Of a DNA stretch of 54,717 nt, positions 28,996 to 36,961 are shown piece by piece; within the stretch, counting starts at the first letter, position 1, and each line of letters begins with the position of its first letter. The notes under the pieces are model-generated. The model was not told where the DNA came from. It did not search any database and saw nothing but the letters and a program-made list of their open reading frames with translations. This DNA is from a virus. The position numbers and the translations under genes were made by a program. The stretch lies in IMG/VR virus record IMGVR_UViG_3300043570_000565, positions 1-54,717 of that record. One strand, 5' to 3'.

Positions 28996-29216
28996 AGTTT
29001 CTCTAGTTCTTGTTTAACTTCTTTCCAATACATTAAACCCTTATATGCTGTATTTTCGTGCAACAAATAATTTTTATAATAACTTAATATTTCATCTACT
29101 GCAATCAATGCACATCTTATAGCAGAGTGTATATCTCTGACATCATTGTATCCATCTTGGGATTCACTATGTATGAACTTATCTATCAGTTCTTCTGCTT
29201 TTTCTTTAGGTGTCAT
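28992..29216 (-). CDS. Conserved small early protein
   Basis: 74 aa from the ATG at 29216 (MTPKEKAEELIDKF); the further start at 29264 would overlap the upstream gene by 59 nt. The pattern KEKAEELIDKF ... IRCALIAVDEIL is common in Bacteroidetes phage and prophage small proteins. All-helical, probably a protein-binding module. Function unknown. Confidence 0.6.
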   Translation of the reverse strand: MTPKEKAEELIDKFIHSESQDGYNDVRDIHSAIRCALIAVDEILSYYKNYLLHENTAYKGLMYWKEVKQELEKL

Positions 29217-29427
29217 CTCCGTAGGTTTCTTTGTAGTATTGTTCTGAATTAATTTCTCCGACATCTGAATACTGAATCTCTAAATCACATGCTCCACATT
29301 TGTAAGCATCTTTAATCTGCTCCTTCTCCATTTCTTTGGCTTTCTTTAAAACATCTGTACCACTTACCTTGTCGAACCAAGTTGAAGTAAGCTGATCATA
29401 TAACCATTCTACTGCTGTCTGTTTCAT
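29206..29427 (-). CDS. Conserved small early protein (AKEMEKEQI family)
   Basis: 73 aa with the order MKQTAVEWLYDQL ... AKEMEKEQIKDAY, a widespread hypothetical family of Bacteroidetes phages and prophages. Overlaps the upstream 54-aa gene by ATGA. Two cysteines (CGAC) follow the helix. No known function. Confidence 0.65.
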   Translation of the reverse strand: MKQTAVEWLYDQLTSTWFDKVSGTDVLKKAKEMEKEQIKDAYKCGACDLEIQYSDVGEINSEQYYKETYGDDT

Positions 29428-29588
29428 TTCTTTAATTCATTGATAGCAATCTCTGCTAATCTCTCTGCATCTTTCCTAACTCTGTTATGATAATCTGAGT
29501 TGTCAGAAAATGGGGACTGCCACTTTGTGCTTGATACCTGATCATAGATTAAGGCATCGTAGAATCTTTCTGTTAGTAATTTTTTCAT
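29424..29588 (-). CDS. Small early protein, 54 aa
   Basis: Reading from the ATG at 29588 gives MKKLLTERFYDAL followed by a polar middle and an ERLAEIAINELKK helix. ATGA overlaps at both ends tie it into the operon, strong evidence that it is translated. No family recognised. Confidence 0.6.
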   Translation of the reverse strand: MKKLLTERFYDALIYDQVSSTKWQSPFSDNSDYHNRVRKDAERLAEIAINELKK

Positions 29589-29746
29589 GTGTTTGTTAGT
29601 TTGATAATTAAATTGTTTATGTCCTCATCTGATAGGAAGTTATCCTTGTCAGTACTCCAATACTCTAGGTACCTGTCCCTGTGTACAGCATACCACCTCT
29701 TTGTGTATTCATTCCAATGAAATACGTAGTTCCAAATCTTATCCAT
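29585..29746 (-). CDS. Small early protein, 53 aa
   Basis: Begins MDKIWNYVFHWNEY and contains many aromatic residues, ending in an NNLIIKLTNT helix. First gene after the tRNA-like region; its stop overlaps the next ATG. The KRWYAVHRDRYLEYW segment suggests a small beta-sheet fold. Function unknown. Confidence 0.55.
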   Translation of the reverse strand: MDKIWNYVFHWNEYTKRWYAVHRDRYLEYWSTDKDNFLSDEDINNLIIKLTNT

Positions 29747-29765
29747 GTTGTTTTGTTTTAATGAG

Positions 29766-29825
29766 AAAGGCTACCTGCTAACAACTCACACCCTAATTGC
29801 AGGCAGGTAGGGTCCCTTAGCCTTT
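29766..29825 (-). ncRNA. Structured RNA hairpin with tRNA-acceptor-like end stem
   Basis: On the minus strand AAAGGCTA (29825-29818) pairs with TAGCCTTT (29773-29766), and directly inside, CCTGC (29807-29803) pairs with GCAGG (29778-29774). A 10-nt linker separates the two 5' strands and none separates the 3' strands, the same layout as the minihelices at 40454 and 41109. The 24-nt loop can form a further CAATT/AGTTG stem. It is the 5' leader of the gene at 29746. Not assigned to a known family. Confidence 0.5.
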
Positions 29826-29828
29826 TTG

Positions 29829-29932
29829 TAGTCAGGGCAGGCTATGATCCTGCACGCACATCTAAGGGTATCTCAATGTGCCATTACTTTTACAAGCAGT
29901 TCCAATGTGTGTCTCCATTCCACCACCTGACT
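29829..29932 (-). ncRNA. tRNA-like RNA element with long variable arm (possible degenerate class II tRNA)
   Basis: Minus strand. A perfect 7-bp end stem AGTCAGG (29932-29926) with CCTGACT (29836-29830), then TG, a D-arm-like GTG GAATGGAGA CAC, a stem-loop CATT(GGA)ACT-GCTTGTAAA-AGTAATG in the anticodon position, a long arm GCACAT...ATGTGC, and a T-arm-like GCAGG ATCATAG CCTGC directly joined to the end stem. The D-region matches tRNA-Leu well. Against a normal tRNA: 104 nt, a bulged and over-long anticodon arm, and a T-loop lacking TTCRA. Its first base is the A of the helicase TAG stop. Confidence 0.45.
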
Positions 29933-31298
29933 ATGTATTCTTAAAATGATTAACTGTGTAGTCCTTCTTCTTTATCACAGCCTTGTATACGTCATGCTCA
30001 ATGCCTCCCTTACTGAAGACCCAGTACACATGGTTGAACGAACGATCCTTTGTTGTCATCCTATCCCTGCTCTGCCAATAACTCGTAGCACTGAAGTCAA
30101 TGTTGTAGTACACCAAGTACTTGGCATGCCTAAGACTGATCCCCTCCCTGCCGCTAACTATCTGAAGAGCAATGCTTTTATCTGTGCTCTCAAATATACT
30201 AAGATCAGTTGTAAGATCATCACCAAACACATCCTTCAGGGCAGACAACTCTTCCTTAAATTTATAGAAGATGCCTATCTTACTTCCTTGAAATTTTTGT
30301 TTAATGAACTCAGCCTTGCTAGTGTCCAGCACCATGCTGTTGCCACTCTCAAACTTAATAGTCCCACTGCATAGCTGGTGTACCTTCATCATCAACTTCA
30401 CTGCCGTGTCGGCCAGTATCACCTCAGTCTTACCCTCAATCACGAGGTCTCTCTTGAGTCTCTTGATCATGTCGTAGGTGACATCCTTCATCTCCACCTC
30501 TAGGATCTCCTCAGTAACTGAAGACACGAACCCTGCCTCCTTCTGTGAGAAGTTTATCATGTGTGGCTTCATCCTCTCAATGATGCTGTCCAACCCATCG
30601 CTGTAGTCATTGACGAATAGACCGTTGATGTTCTTCTGCTTTACCTTGACATACTTGTCGCAAAATTTGTAGAAATTTGAGAACTCTCGAAAGGGATTGT
30701 TAGGTATCGCATACACCTGATGGTACATCTGTGAGTAACTCTCAGGTGTTGGTGTGCCAGACATGAGTATCACCTTAGGCTTATACTTAGAGATGGCGTG
30801 TCGCATCATTACAGCCCGATTGCTGGGCTTTGGGAACGCACCTATACTATGTGCCTCATCGATGACTATCAGGTCAAATTTGAAGCTATCTACCACGTTG
30901 TGGAGGCTCTCATAATTGATCACCTTTATCTGGTAGCTAGGCTTCAGCAGATCGTAGTCCTTCTCGATGCTGCCGATGGCCTTCTTCTTGGTCACGAACA
31001 GCACTGACTTAGCTCCGCACTGACTTGCTATGCCTAGGCTAGTCAAGGTCTTGCCTGTCCGCACCTCCATCGCTAGGTACACGAAGCCATGTGTCTCAAT
31101 GGCTCGTGCCCCCTGCGATATTATATCCTTCTGGTATGGTCTAAACTGCATGCTATATGTCCCGTAATAAGATAGACTGTTCTTTATTTTAGTTACTACA
31201 TCTGGATCAACGAACTTACTCTTTGATACTACATCGTAAAGTGTACCGCAGTATCGTAGCATCTGCTCATCCGAGTACCCAGGTACCCTGTCAATCAT
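29931..31298 (-). CDS. SNF2-like superfamily 2 DNA helicase/translocase
   Basis: 455 aa. Motif Q-like region QFRPYQKDI (51-59), Walker A VRTGKT (Lys83), Walker B DEAH (147-150), motif III SGTPTP (180-185) and a motif VI variant QSRDRM near the C-terminus, in the order and spacing of compact phage SNF2-type helicases. These hydrolyse ATP and move on duplex DNA in recombination and replication-fork repair. Its start overlaps the stop of the primase-helicase gene by 8 nt. The stop codon is part of the following RNA element. Confidence 0.85.
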   Translation of the reverse strand: MIDRVPGYSDEQMLRYCGTLYDVVSKSKFVDPDVVTKIKNSLSYYGTYSMQFRPYQKDIISQGARAIETHGFVYLAMEVRTGKTLTSLGIASQCGAKSVLFVTKKKAIGSIEKDYDLLKPSYQIKVINYESLHNVVDSFKFDLIVIDEAHSIGAFPKPSNRAVMMRHAISKYKPKVILMSGTPTPESYSQMYHQVYAIPNNPFREFSNFYKFCDKYVKVKQKNINGLFVNDYSDGLDSIIERMKPHMINFSQKEAGFVSSVTEEILEVEMKDVTYDMIKRLKRDLVIEGKTEVILADTAVKLMMKVHQLCSGTIKFESGNSMVLDTSKAEFIKQKFQGSKIGIFYKFKEELSALKDVFGDDLTTDLSIFESTDKSIALQIVSGREGISLRHAKYLVYYNIDFSATSYWQSRDRMTTKDRSFNHVYWVFSKGGIEHDVYKAVIKKKDYTVNHFKNT

Positions 31299-33681
31299 TC
31301 GAATGAATTATGATCCACCTGCCCATCATGTCACGACCCTCCTCAGGTGCAACGCCATACTTGAACAGCCCGTAGGCAGCCAACCACTTGTAGAACTTGG
31401 TCCTGCTGATGGTCATCTTAGACTTTGGTCCGTAGTCAGGATACTCGTTGACGAAGTCATTGTACAGCTCGTTCTTGTACAGCCTTGTGTCTGTCTCCAG
31501 AGTGTTGTTCGTAGGCTGACCCTCCACTAGACCACACCACTCGATGAAGTCATGAGCGGTCTCCGCAGATAGCTGTCTGATCTTTAGGTTCACGAAATTA
31601 CTCTTCACTATCCCTGTATGTAGGTATCTGGATAGGCACCCGATCATGTAGTTGTCAAACTCACACCAGTCATCATCGTTCCAGTCACCAAACATTAGCT
31701 TACCAAACTCATCCAATGGCGTGAATGACTTGGAGTAGTACTGGTGTAGCTCCAGCTCAGACTTACGTCTTGCAAAGCTGTTGCCCGATCCCTTGATGGC
31801 ATAGTTAGTAGTGATGGCAATCTTTGGTGACTTGCTGAATGGGATCTTAATCGCATCCTTGTTCTTCTTCTCCAAGGTCAAGCCTTCAGTCACCACGCTA
31901 AACAAACGCTCAAATTCAAAGTACTTCTTCACATCATCGAACACTAGTATCTGGGTATCAGCAGACACCAGCTGGTATGCGAAGCTACGCTCAAATGTGA
32001 ATGACTTGCCATCAATCGTTACCACCTTCTTCATCTTTGCTAGTGCGTTCATGAACAGACCCTTGCCTGTGCCACCCTCAGGGTTGTCGCTAATCACCTC
32101 ATCGTTAAGGATCACTGCCGGACAGAAGCTTAGGTTCTTGTAGCCATGCATTAGGAACCCTATGTTACTCTCCATCGCCTGTACCCTACCATCATCATCC
32201 CCACAGATGTTGCGTATGAACTTCTTGTAGTTACACGCATCTGTTACATCACACATGATGAAGTTGCGGTCAATCACGTGGTCATTCCAGACGTATCCAC
32301 CCAAGTCAAGGTAGTCAATAGCCTTAACACCTGTCTTGGTAACCTGCACAGCACAGTTCTTGTAGTACAGGTAGGAGGTGTCCTTGGTATCCTCAATGAA
32401 TAAGATGTCTATGGTTGACAGCATGGACAGGAACTCCTCCTTGAAGAACCTAGTGTTGTCAGCGAAGTAGTTGTACACGCCAATGTCATCCAGCTCCATC
32501 AGGTGGGTCAGCACGTAGTCCTTCATCTCCTTCTCAGAGGTGTGGTCAATCAAGTTGTTGGTGACCTTGACGAACACGTAGTTCTTTCCTCCCTCAGGGC
32601 AGAACTTATAGAACCCATGGTCCTCAAGAAACTGCTTGAATAGAATGTGTACTATTCGAATGACTCCCTTATCGCTCTTTTCCCAGAATGTTTTCTTTGC
32701 GTTCTCCTCCTCCACCTTGGTCAAGACTGCTTCGATAGTATCCGTATCCAGTTGAGAGTCCTGTAGCTGAATACGTATTTCTTTTTTTGATACACCCCTT
32801 CTTAGCTTGGCCTTGATGGAGTTGACCCTCTCCTCGTCCTCGTAGTACTTGGTGCCAAAGTTGGCCGTGTGCCGATAGGCTGAGTCAATTGCCGTACCTA
32901 TCTCACTTACTGGGAAGTCCTGAGTAGCGTACTGGTTCAGCATACGTGATGCAAGACTCTTGTTTATCCCGAAGTCATTGAACGCCATCGCTAGGATGTA
33001 CACGTTATGGTTACGCTGTCCCTCAACCATTGGGTACTTCTTCATCCACCACTTCACCAAGATGTCAACCACCTTGTTCTCATCAGTGATTGGTATGGTT
33101 AGCTTGTCCTTAATCTTACTCACCTCCGTGTACTCAAGATCCTCTATGGTGTTCCAGATGGATGAGTTCTCGTTAACGAATATGAGGGCATCGTATGACT
33201 CGTAGCATACACGTGATACGTTCTTGCTAGTCTTGTCGAAGTAAGGGCTATTGAAGTGCTTCTCTAGGCTGTTGAAGTAGTTGATGTGGTTGTCTTGATC
33301 TGCTGGTATCTTTACCAGTACCTTTAGGCCATTGCCAGAGGGAGAGATGAATACGGAGTACACGTACTTGTTCTTGGACAGCCTCTCCTTGTCATCGGTT
33401 AAGTCCTTAGTCTTTTGGTAGCCATCAAAGTCTAGGCAAATCAAACCTGAGTGCTGCATCAGAGAGGCATCTGTTCTCTTGTTGAATGTACCGCTGAAGC
33501 ATATGGCAGGAAGTAACTTCTTCAAGTCATTCCTCTCCTGCTTATTCTTCTCTGCTCTGATTCTTTTGATCAGATCCTTGGATGACCCCGATCTAATTCT
33601 GTCAAGGATTAAACCCACATTCCTGTGGAATGGAGTATCCGTGTCCTTGATGCTTGAGAATATCGTTACTTGATATGTCAT
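31291..33681 (-). CDS. Bifunctional primase-helicase: BT4734/VirE-N primase-like domain plus D5-type SF3 helicase
   Basis: 796 aa. Residues about 45-180 match the BT4734/VirE N-terminal family: CFSGTF, then ICLDFDG with Asp84 and Asp86 (metal-binding DxD of archaeo-eukaryotic primases), then FISPSGNGLKVLV. A helical PriCT-like linker follows (about 210-320). The C-terminal half is an SF3/D5 ATPase with Walker A GGTGKG (Lys540), Walker B LVFDD and an arginine-rich sensor region. It would prime and unwind at the phage origin. Upstream there is a 200-nt gap with repeats that may form the promoter or origin. Confidence 0.85.
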   Translation of the reverse strand: MTYQVTIFSSIKDTDTPFHRNVGLILDRIRSGSSKDLIKRIRAEKNKQERNDLKKLLPAICFSGTFNKRTDASLMQHSGLICLDFDGYQKTKDLTDDKERLSKNKYVYSVFISPSGNGLKVLVKIPADQDNHINYFNSLEKHFNSPYFDKTSKNVSRVCYESYDALIFVNENSSIWNTIEDLEYTEVSKIKDKLTIPITDENKVVDILVKWWMKKYPMVEGQRNHNVYILAMAFNDFGINKSLASRMLNQYATQDFPVSEIGTAIDSAYRHTANFGTKYYEDEERVNSIKAKLRRGVSKKEIRIQLQDSQLDTDTIEAVLTKVEEENAKKTFWEKSDKGVIRIVHILFKQFLEDHGFYKFCPEGGKNYVFVKVTNNLIDHTSEKEMKDYVLTHLMELDDIGVYNYFADNTRFFKEEFLSMLSTIDILFIEDTKDTSYLYYKNCAVQVTKTGVKAIDYLDLGGYVWNDHVIDRNFIMCDVTDACNYKKFIRNICGDDDGRVQAMESNIGFLMHGYKNLSFCPAVILNDEVISDNPEGGTGKGLFMNALAKMKKVVTIDGKSFTFERSFAYQLVSADTQILVFDDVKKYFEFERLFSVVTEGLTLEKKNKDAIKIPFSKSPKIAITTNYAIKGSGNSFARRKSELELHQYYSKSFTPLDEFGKLMFGDWNDDDWCEFDNYMIGCLSRYLHTGIVKSNFVNLKIRQLSAETAHDFIEWCGLVEGQPTNNTLETDTRLYKNELYNDFVNEYPDYGPKSKMTISRTKFYKWLAAYGLFKYGVAPEEGRDMMGRWIIIHSND

Positions 33682-33694
33682 AAATGTATAATGA

Positions 33695-33834
33695 ATGTCG
33701 TTTATTTGTCAGGTTAACTTACTGATACTTAGATGTATGTCGATTATGTTAATTTAACCCCCGTTTACTAGTCAAAGAAACAATAAGTAAACAAGTAGTA
33801 TATATATATATATAGGGAAAAATAAAAACGACAT
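33695..33834. promoter_or_regulatory. Control region upstream of the primase-helicase: inverted repeats, TGTCG motifs and TA run
   Basis: ATGTCGTTT (33695-33703) and its complement AAACGACAT (33826-33834) flank the region. Inside are ATGTCGATTATGTT (from 33737) and a TA run ending in TAGGGAA (33799-33817). The pair TGTCGATTATGTT plus TA-run-GGGAA recurs at 42573-42655 with almost equal spacing (65 and 66 nt). This may be a regulator-binding region or an origin with an unwinding element. Confidence 0.5.
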
Positions 33835-33843
33835 GGTCTGGAG

Positions 33844-33872
33844 AAAAAAAAGAGGGGGAATTTTACCCCCTC
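33844..33872 (-). terminator. Rho-independent terminator of the leftward transcript
   Basis: On the minus strand GAGGGGG pairs with CCCCCTC (33866-33872 with 33852-33858) around a 7-nt loop, followed by eight T. It ends the transcript of the recombination genes just after the gene at 33881. Confidence 0.85.
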
Positions 33873-33880
33873 CCTTCTTA

Positions 33881-34144
33881 TCAGAAAGGCATCTGGTTGC
33901 TTGGTTCTTTCTTCTTATACTCAGGCTTGGTTGCCTGATAGGTGTTGAGAGTTACGTTCAGCTTTCCAGGAGTTTTGCTATTTTTAATCTCAAGGCTCAA
34001 CCATCCCTCAGCATTTGCATGCTTGTTGATGAATGCGATGGCATCATCTTTAGTAATGTATAGTCTAGCGACTACAAATTCTGGATCTTTTTCGTTTTTC
34101 TTACCGACAAATCCGTTTGCGTAAATTGTTTCTTGCTTTTCCAT
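33881..34144 (-). CDS. Possible single-stranded-DNA-binding protein
   Basis: 87 aa, compact alpha/beta, with a Lys-rich C-terminal stretch ending NQMPF. The last residues Met-Pro-Phe recall the Pro-Phe tip by which SSB proteins bind partners, though the acidic residues before it are missing. It lies directly after a RecE-like exonuclease and a Sak-type annealing protein, where phages keep an SSB. Fold not recognised, so the SSB idea is inference. Followed by a strong terminator. Confidence 0.4.
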   Translation of the reverse strand: MEKQETIYANGFVGKKNEKDPEFVVARLYITKDDAIAFINKHANAEGWLSLEIKNSKTPGKLNVTLNTYQATKPEYKKKEPSNQMPF

Positions 34145-34148
34145 TTGA

Positions 34149-34883
34149 TTAAAGTGTTTCGTTTATAAAGTAATTGTCAATGTCATCTGTTGGATTCGGT
34201 CCGTAGTACCTGTAGTACACCTCCATTGCTCGCTCTACCTTGGCCTCGCCTCCGCTTACGAACTCTTCGGATGGCCTGAACAGACCAAGCTGCTCAGATT
34301 CCTTGTCAATAACGTAAAAGTACAGCGGTTTTCCAAATAATTTCTGGTAAATGTAGCACTGAGAGTCGTAGTTGTAGCTTTTTGCAGACCACCTGAACTT
34401 GTTTATGTCTGATGTGGTCTTCAGATCTATGATTGAATCCGCAGTTACGATGTCAGCCTTCGCCTTCCATTGCAGTCCCTTGATCTCACCAATGATTGGC
34501 TCCTCGTATAGGTTGCCCTCCCTGTAGATGTCATCATAGAACTGGATGTTGGACTTCATTACACTCGCCAGATGCACGATCTCCTCGTACTCCTTGGTCA
34601 GCATGGCGAACTCAAGGTCGTTGTCAGCACAGAAGGTCTTGTACTCCTTTGTATTCCGTGTACTAACGTCCACCTGTGGCACAATTACAGCCTTCTCAGG
34701 CTCAAGTATTAGCTGGTGGAATAGTCTACCCTCATGGAAGTGTTTTGAGTCGCTCTTATGGGCTCTAAATAGCTTCGGGTTTGTAAGCAATGCATAGATG
34801 TCTGAGTTGGACAGGTAGTACTTGCCCTTACCATTGTAGTACTCATCATCATTCCTTAGTTCTTCAATAATTTGATTCATCAT
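34149..34883 (-). CDS. RecE-like PD-(D/E)xK exonuclease
   Basis: 244 aa. YLSNSDIYALLTNP near the N-terminus and, at residues 139-156, KAKADIVTADSIIDLKTT, giving Asp144, Asp153 and Lys155 of the PD-(D/E)xK nuclease centre, then a QCYIYQKLFGK helix. This is the order of exonuclease VIII-type proteins (PDDEXK_3/DUF3799 group). Such enzymes digest one strand of a DNA end for the partner annealing protein. ATGA overlap with the upstream gene, and two genes downstream of the Sak-type protein. Confidence 0.85.
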   Translation of the reverse strand: MMNQIIEELRNDDEYYNGKGKYYLSNSDIYALLTNPKLFRAHKSDSKHFHEGRLFHQLILEPEKAVIVPQVDVSTRNTKEYKTFCADNDLEFAMLTKEYEEIVHLASVMKSNIQFYDDIYREGNLYEEPIIGEIKGLQWKAKADIVTADSIIDLKTTSDINKFRWSAKSYNYDSQCYIYQKLFGKPLYFYVIDKESEQLGLFRPSEEFVSGGEAKVERAMEVYYRYYGPNPTDDIDNYFINETL

Positions 34884-35080
34884 AGTTTTTTAAATGTTAC
34901 ATCATAGTCAGATAGATAACTATATACCCCACTTAGTTTCGCAAACTTTATGAAGTTCCCATCCACATCATTCACCCTTACTTGGTGTATAATAATCTTT
35001 GGATTGTTATTGATATGCTCAAAGGTATATCTGACAATCTCAAAAGACCCAACCTCTCTATCGTTTATAATTAGTCGCAT
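34880..35080 (-). CDS. Small protein between annealing protein and exonuclease
   Basis: 66 aa, predicted mostly beta (LIINDREVGSF, KIIIHQVRVNDVDG), overlapping both neighbours (10 nt and 4 nt). Coupling to the recombination genes suggests a small accessory factor. No family recognised. Confidence 0.55.
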   Translation of the reverse strand: MRLIINDREVGSFEIVRYTFEHINNNPKIIIHQVRVNDVDGNFIKFAKLSGVYSYLSDYDVTFKKL

Positions 35081-35691
35081 AGGGAGGCTATCTCCTTCTT
35101 CAACTCTACAGATATGTCATACTTGGTAGTCAACTGCTTGCCAATGAACGATAGTCCCTTGCTTTTGTTGTCAACCACATACTTAAGCACCTTCTTCCAC
35201 TCATCGCTGTCCTTAACCAATGCCACCAACCTAGTAGGTGGTTTGCTCTGCTCCACGACCCTTGGCTCACTCTCTGGAAGATCCTCTCCGGCATAGATGT
35301 AGATCCCCAATCCAAACATCGCCAAGTTCTTAACCAAGCAACGCATCAGGGTCTTGTTGATGTCGAACGTAGTCGCTGCATCCACCTGCTTGTCTCCGTA
35401 CTTGGTAGCATATGAGTACGCCTTCTTCTTCATGCTCTTGTTCTTCCCATCCATGACAGGCAACCACATCTCCAATGTCTGTCCCTCGATTGTCACTGAC
35501 GTGTGGCACATGAACCCAAGGTCCTCATCGTAGTCCGTAGTTAGGATAGTGTACGATGCATCTGGGCACTCCTTCTTTGTCACTGACCATGCCCATGCCC
35601 ACGATAGGTAGGTAAGGTTGTCCTTCTTCTCAACATGTTCGTTCACATTGATGGCTGATAGCCTGTCGAATACTGATTTTTCTGATTTCAT
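35071..35691 (-). CDS. Sak-type single-strand annealing protein (DUF1071/SSAP_Sak family)
   Basis: 206 aa. The N-terminal LSAINVNEHVEKK-NLTYLSWAWAWS block followed by CPDASYTI is the signature of the family formerly DUF1071, now grouped with Sak/Rad52-like annealing proteins. It binds single-stranded DNA and anneals complementary strands in phage recombination. The residues after position 140 are a variable linker and helical tail. It forms a recombination module with the exonuclease and the possible SSB. Coupled to the DnaA-like gene by ATGA. Confidence 0.8.
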   Translation of the reverse strand: MKSEKSVFDRLSAINVNEHVEKKDNLTYLSWAWAWSVTKKECPDASYTILTTDYDEDLGFMCHTSVTIEGQTLEMWLPVMDGKNKSMKKKAYSYATKYGDKQVDAATTFDINKTLMRCLVKNLAMFGLGIYIYAGEDLPESEPRVVEQSKPPTRLVALVKDSDEWKKVLKYVVDNKSKGLSFIGKQLTTKYDISVELKKEIASLCD

Positions 35692-35978
35692 TTCTCTAGA
35701 TTTTTAATGATTTGTTTGTAGTCTGTGTCAGCTTGTGCTTTACTCTCGATTGATTTGATCCCATGGATAATGGATGAGTGACCTATCACGTACCCATTCA
35801 TGTCCATGTACCTCTGGATGTAGCTCACAGGGATCTTCCTGTTGGAACACAGGTAGTAGAGCATGTGTCTTGCATCTACCACCTGCATCTTTTTATTCTT
35901 CGAGAAGATCCAGTCCCTAGGGATGGAGTAAAGCTTGATGATGTTGTCTAAATAGTTATTGAAGATTTCAACTTTCAT
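35688..35978 (-). CDS. DnaA domain IV-like DNA-binding protein (second of two)
   Basis: 96 aa. Residues about 30-80 hold VVDARHMLYYLCS, a turn, and GHSSIIHGIKSIE, very close to the C-terminal DNA-binding domain of DnaA (the D-H-S/T-T-x-x-x-A motif becomes GHSSIIHG). There is no AAA+ domain. Probably binds DnaA-box-like sites at the phage origin or represses/activates early genes. ATGA overlaps at both ends. Confidence 0.75.
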   Translation of the reverse strand: MKVEIFNNYLDNIIKLYSIPRDWIFSKNKKMQVVDARHMLYYLCSNRKIPVSYIQRYMDMNGYVIGHSSIIHGIKSIESKAQADTDYKQIIKNLEK

Positions 35979-36154
35979 GATGTTAGAATTATATAAATAA
36001 TAAATGATACTATAAGCAGTCCAAGACTTGCCACCTCAATCAGAAACTTACCCCTCTTAGTGGAGTCATCAATGTCTCTAATCATCCTTGATACGACAAG
36101 GTTTGCTAAAAGAACTAGCATTCCAGATAGGAACATCACATCTAGTTCATTCAT
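35975..36154 (-). CDS. Small two-span membrane protein, 59 aa
   Basis: Read from the ATG at 36154: hydrophobic segment about residues 5-23, a charged loop RMIRDIDDSTKRGK, then a second segment about 41-58. ATGA overlaps at both ends confirm it lies in the operon. Function unknown; such early membrane peptides may act on the host envelope or superinfection. Confidence 0.65.
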   Translation of the reverse strand: MNELDVMFLSGMLVLLANLVVSRMIRDIDDSTKRGKFLIEVASLGLLIVSFIIYIILTS

Positions 36155-36408
36155 AAGCCTTTGATTATCTGCTCTATAAGACCATGCATATGGTCTTGTG
36201 TAGGTGTGATATTATTCCAATCATCACCATCGTGTTCGGACAGGCGAATAGTAGAAAGGATATTAATCTCAACCTCACCCATTCCCATACAATCCCAAGT
36301 GGATTCCTCACCATACTGGTGAACCTCGTAGCTTCCTACCCACATGTAGTCCTTGTCATCAATGCTGAACTCAACTTCCTCATTGATAAATACTTCGCTA
36401 TCTTCCAT
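36151..36408 (-). CDS. Acidic hypothetical protein
   Basis: 85 aa, very acidic, with a DKDYMWVGSYEV beta segment and a C-terminal helix. The acidity could fit a DNA mimic or nuclease inhibitor, but no family is recognised. Shares one base with the upstream gene (TAATG) and ATGA with the downstream one. Confidence 0.6.
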   Translation of the reverse strand: MEDSEVFINEEVEFSIDDKDYMWVGSYEVHQYGEESTWDCMGMGEVEINILSTIRLSEHDGDDWNNITPTQDHMHGLIEQIIKGL

Positions 36409-36716
36409 TAGATTTCAACCCAATCTTTAACGGGCTTTAACACCTTGTAACCTAGGCTCTTTAGTAACTCTGTAGCGTTGTGCTCATTGAGAACTGGCTG
36501 CTCAACTACCTGCTGTTCTAACTCAAGCTGAACAGGTTTTGGTCGCTTCATGTACGTCCTATTGCTTACCCTGTGGCACTCGTTCTTGATGAACTTGATG
36601 TGCTTGCCACCACTAACATCATCTTGGCTAGTAGCAACTCTCTTTAGCCTCACCAGATACTGGTTCGTTGAGAACATCTGGGGCATTGTACTCAGTACTC
36701 TCTCGTAAATTTCCAT
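36408..36716 (-). CDS. Conserved small DNA-binding-like protein
   Basis: 102 aa. The N-terminal ERVLSTMPQMFSTNQYLVRL block is typical of a small helical family common in Bacteroidetes phages, with a basic centre (KHIKFIKNECHRVSNRT) that could bind nucleic acid, and a C-terminal ATELLKSLGYKV helix. Upstream is a 56-nt AT-rich gap with a TATATTG box, one of few non-overlapping junctions in this operon. Function unknown. Confidence 0.6.
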   Translation of the reverse strand: MEIYERVLSTMPQMFSTNQYLVRLKRVATSQDDVSGGKHIKFIKNECHRVSNRTYMKRPKPVQLELEQQVVEQPVLNEHNATELLKSLGYKVLKPVKDWVEI

Positions 36717-36772
36717 AGTAGATTTGATTTAAATTTGATACAATATAAGACAATAAATAAACAATTAATAAT

Positions 36773-36961
36773 TTAAGCACATTTTTTTTCAAGCATCTTA
36801 GCTTCTGCTCCATACCTCACCTCTCTGGGGCATGGATAGGTTTGAAATAAGTTCTCAATCGCATTGACAAACTCTTCCTTGCTCTTCTCATCTAGGTATA
36901 GCAACCTGTCATTCATTGCATGGATCATGTCCATCATCTGTAGTCTTCCTTCTAGTGTCAT
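36773..36961 (-). CDS. Hypothetical early protein, 62 aa
   Basis: Helical, Met-rich N-terminus, two cysteines near the end. ATGA overlap with the upstream gene. Nothing further recognised. Confidence 0.55.
   Translation of the reverse strand: MTLEGRLQMMDMIHAMNDRLLYLDEKSKEEFVNAIENLFQTYPCPREVRYGAEAKMLEKKCA

Noticed and set aside
29829-29932. Ordinary functional tRNA-Leu
   Set aside because: The T-loop lacks TTCRA, the anticodon arm is bulged and over-long, and the total length is 104 nt, so I call it tRNA-like only.
33833-34063. Plus-strand ORF over the terminator at 33844
   Set aside because: It covers the terminator and is antisense to the 87-aa gene; a chance frame.
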